Positions 6,501 through 7,434 of a stretch of 7,434 nucleotides of DNA are shown piece after piece. A program made the position numbers and the translations under genes. The stretch comes from JBDTMC01 sp039934475 (GTDB taxonomy: Bacteria; Acidobacteriota; Terriglobia; Bryobacterales; Bryobacteraceae). Under the pieces are notes generated by a model. That model did not search any database, had not been told where the DNA came from, and saw nothing but the letters and a program-made list of their open reading frames with translations. Numbering within the stretch: position 1 is the stretch's first letter; each line of letters begins with the position of its first letter. The stretch covers positions 1-7,434 of the forward strand of contig JBDTMC010000390.1 of the NCBI GenBank assembly GCA_039934475.1. Reading direction: 5' to 3'.

Positions 6501-6517
6501 ACCGCGATTATCGCGGT
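6501..6517. other. Perfect palindrome over the kinase stop codon: terminator or operator
   Basis: ACCGCGATTATCGCGGT has 8-bp arms around a single central base and spans the kinase TAA at 6508-6510. As RNA from the minus strand it would form a 6-bp GC-rich stem with a 5-nt loop, followed by CTTTACAAAACTT, which is a poor U-tract. A weak or attenuating terminator or a dimeric regulator's operator are both possible. The perfect symmetry leans slightly toward an operator. Confidence 0.4.
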
Positions 6518-7434
6518 AAAACCATTTCCACAAGCAGACCTGGATTCATGTTACGTGCCTTGATCTCGCCGTGATGCAGGCGCACCGCGCGTTCCGCAAT
6601 TGCCAGTCCAAGGCCTACGCCGCCGCCGTTTTCGCGACTCCGGTCTTCCTCTACCCGGAAGAACGGCTTGAACAACTGATCCAGCGCGTCATCCGGCACG
6701 CCCGGGCCGTAATCGCGCACATGCAACGAAACCTGCCGCACATCCGCGTCCACGTCTACGTCTACGGAGGTGCCGGCCGGCGCATGAGAGATGGCGTTGC
6801 GCAGTACGTTTTCCACGGCCCGATGCAGCAGTTCCTTGTCTCCCGGCCACACCACATCGCTCTTCACAAACAGATCGATCGAACAGCCGCGCGCTTCCGC
6901 CTCAATGGTGCAGTCGTCCACCATCGCCTTCAGGAATCCGCGAAGGTCGATTGAGGAAACGTTGCGTGATTCCGGATCGCCTTCGGCGCGTGTCACATGC
7001 AGCAGTTCGCCCACCAAGGTAGACAGGCGCTCCACTTCCTTGTTCGCCCGCGCGTAGGCTATCTCCGGCGCCTTGCTCGTTCGTGCCAGTTCCAGCGCAA
7101 ACCGCAGGCGCGCCAGTGGCGACCGCAGCTCATGGGAGATGTCTTGCAGCAAACGCCGTTCGGCCATGAGCAACGTCTGCAGCCGGTCCGCCATGTGGTT
7201 AAACGCGCCGGCCAGGTCCCCGATCTCATCTCGCCTCTTCGTCACCATCCGCGACGAGAGATCGCCATTTCCAAAGCGCACGACGATTTCGCGCAAGCGC
7301 CGGATCGGGGAGGCTAGCGTATGGGCCAAGGCCCAGCACAGCAGCACCAGCACCAGGACGATCCACCCATAAACCGCCAGATCCGCCCACGGATCTGCGT
7401 TGATCTCGCGCTCGATCACGAATTGGTATTTCCC
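6508..7434 (-). CDS. CpxA-like two-component sensor histidine kinase, N-terminus outside window
   Basis: The 308 visible residues are open to the right edge. The end of a periplasmic sensor domain (1-17) is followed by a transmembrane helix (about 19-41, VYGWIVLVLVLLCWALAHTL) and a HAMP linker (42-93; P43, FGNGDLSSRM, DEIGDLAGAFNHMADRL). The HisKA dimerisation helix carries the phospho-accepting His101 in LLQDISHELRSPLARLRF. The ATPase domain shows the N box (ENVLRNAISHAP, 208-219), G1 (DYGPGVP, 241-247), the F box (LFKPFFR) and G2 (GGVGLGLAI, 271-279). The H-box wording and C-terminus (LLVEMVLPR) resemble the CpxA/PfeS envelope-sensing group, so the stimulus is probably periplasmic, but the sensor domain is off-window and the ligand cannot be guessed. 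All catalytic motifs are intact. A response regulator gene is expected to the right. A GTG at 7417-7419 is in frame but would delete the sensor domain, so it is not the likely start. Confidence 0.9.
   Translation of the reverse strand, partial: GKYQFVIEREINADPWADLAVYGWIVLVLVLLCWALAHTLASPIRRLREIVVRFGNGDLSSRMVTKRRDEIGDLAGAFNHMADRLQTLLMAERRLLQDISHELRSPLARLRFALELARTSKAPEIAYARANKEVERLSTLVGELLHVTRAEGDPESRNVSSIDLRGFLKAMVDDCTIEAEARGCSIDLFVKSDVVWPGDKELLHRAVENVLRNAISHAPAGTSVDVDVDADVRQVSLHVRDYGPGVPDDALDQLFKPFFRVEEDRSRENGGGVGLGLAIAERAVRLHHGEIKARNMNPGLLVEMVLPR

Noticed and set aside
7417..7419. GTG as the start of the histidine kinase
   Set aside because: The frame stays open to the window edge, and starting here would remove the periplasmic sensor domain and the first membrane helix that this kinase type normally has.

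Overview
The window reads as a GC-rich chromosomal segment of an acidobacterium, probably of the Solibacter/Bryobacter type. This rests on recalled family resemblance, not on a search. The supporting signs are a large TonB-dependent receptor with an N-terminal carboxypeptidase-regulatory-like domain and the plug wording GPNGGQIFIDGF / RINQNPFSAEYDRLGFGR, a DUF5666-like exported protein, and a small exported protein with the FWQDKP...SPWAK signature. All three are of kinds I associate with that phylum.

Layout. Bases 1-380 (+ strand) hold the end of a VapB-like antitoxin gene. It overlaps the start of a PIN-domain VapC toxin gene that breaks after about 40 residues, so this is a decayed toxin-antitoxin pair. 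From 385 to the right edge every gene is on the minus strand. In transcription order (right to left) they are: a CpxA-like membrane histidine kinase cut by the window edge (7434-6508); a 68-nt gap with a perfect 8-bp-arm palindrome over the kinase stop; a DUF5666-like exported protein (6439-5291); the TonB-dependent receptor (5258-2292); an exported Gly/Met/Pro-repeat protein (2279-1428); and an exported six-Asp-box (BNR) beta-propeller protein (1410-385). The last four genes are 32, 12 and 17 nt apart and look like one operon. The first three of these have clear Shine-Dalgarno sequences.

How they may work together. All four operon products carry signal peptides and would act in the periplasm, outer membrane or beyond. 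Three consecutive products (DUF5666-like protein, receptor, repeat protein) each carry a stretch rich in Gly, Pro and Met. In the receptor this stretch sits between the last few barrel strands, in a connection I infer to be periplasmic. The best 'system' candidate here is therefore an envelope assembly of a receptor plus exported partners, possibly controlled by the adjacent kinase. The substrate is unknown. No mobile element, CRISPR array, tRNA or rRNA was seen, and no gene-free stretch exceeds about 155 bases.
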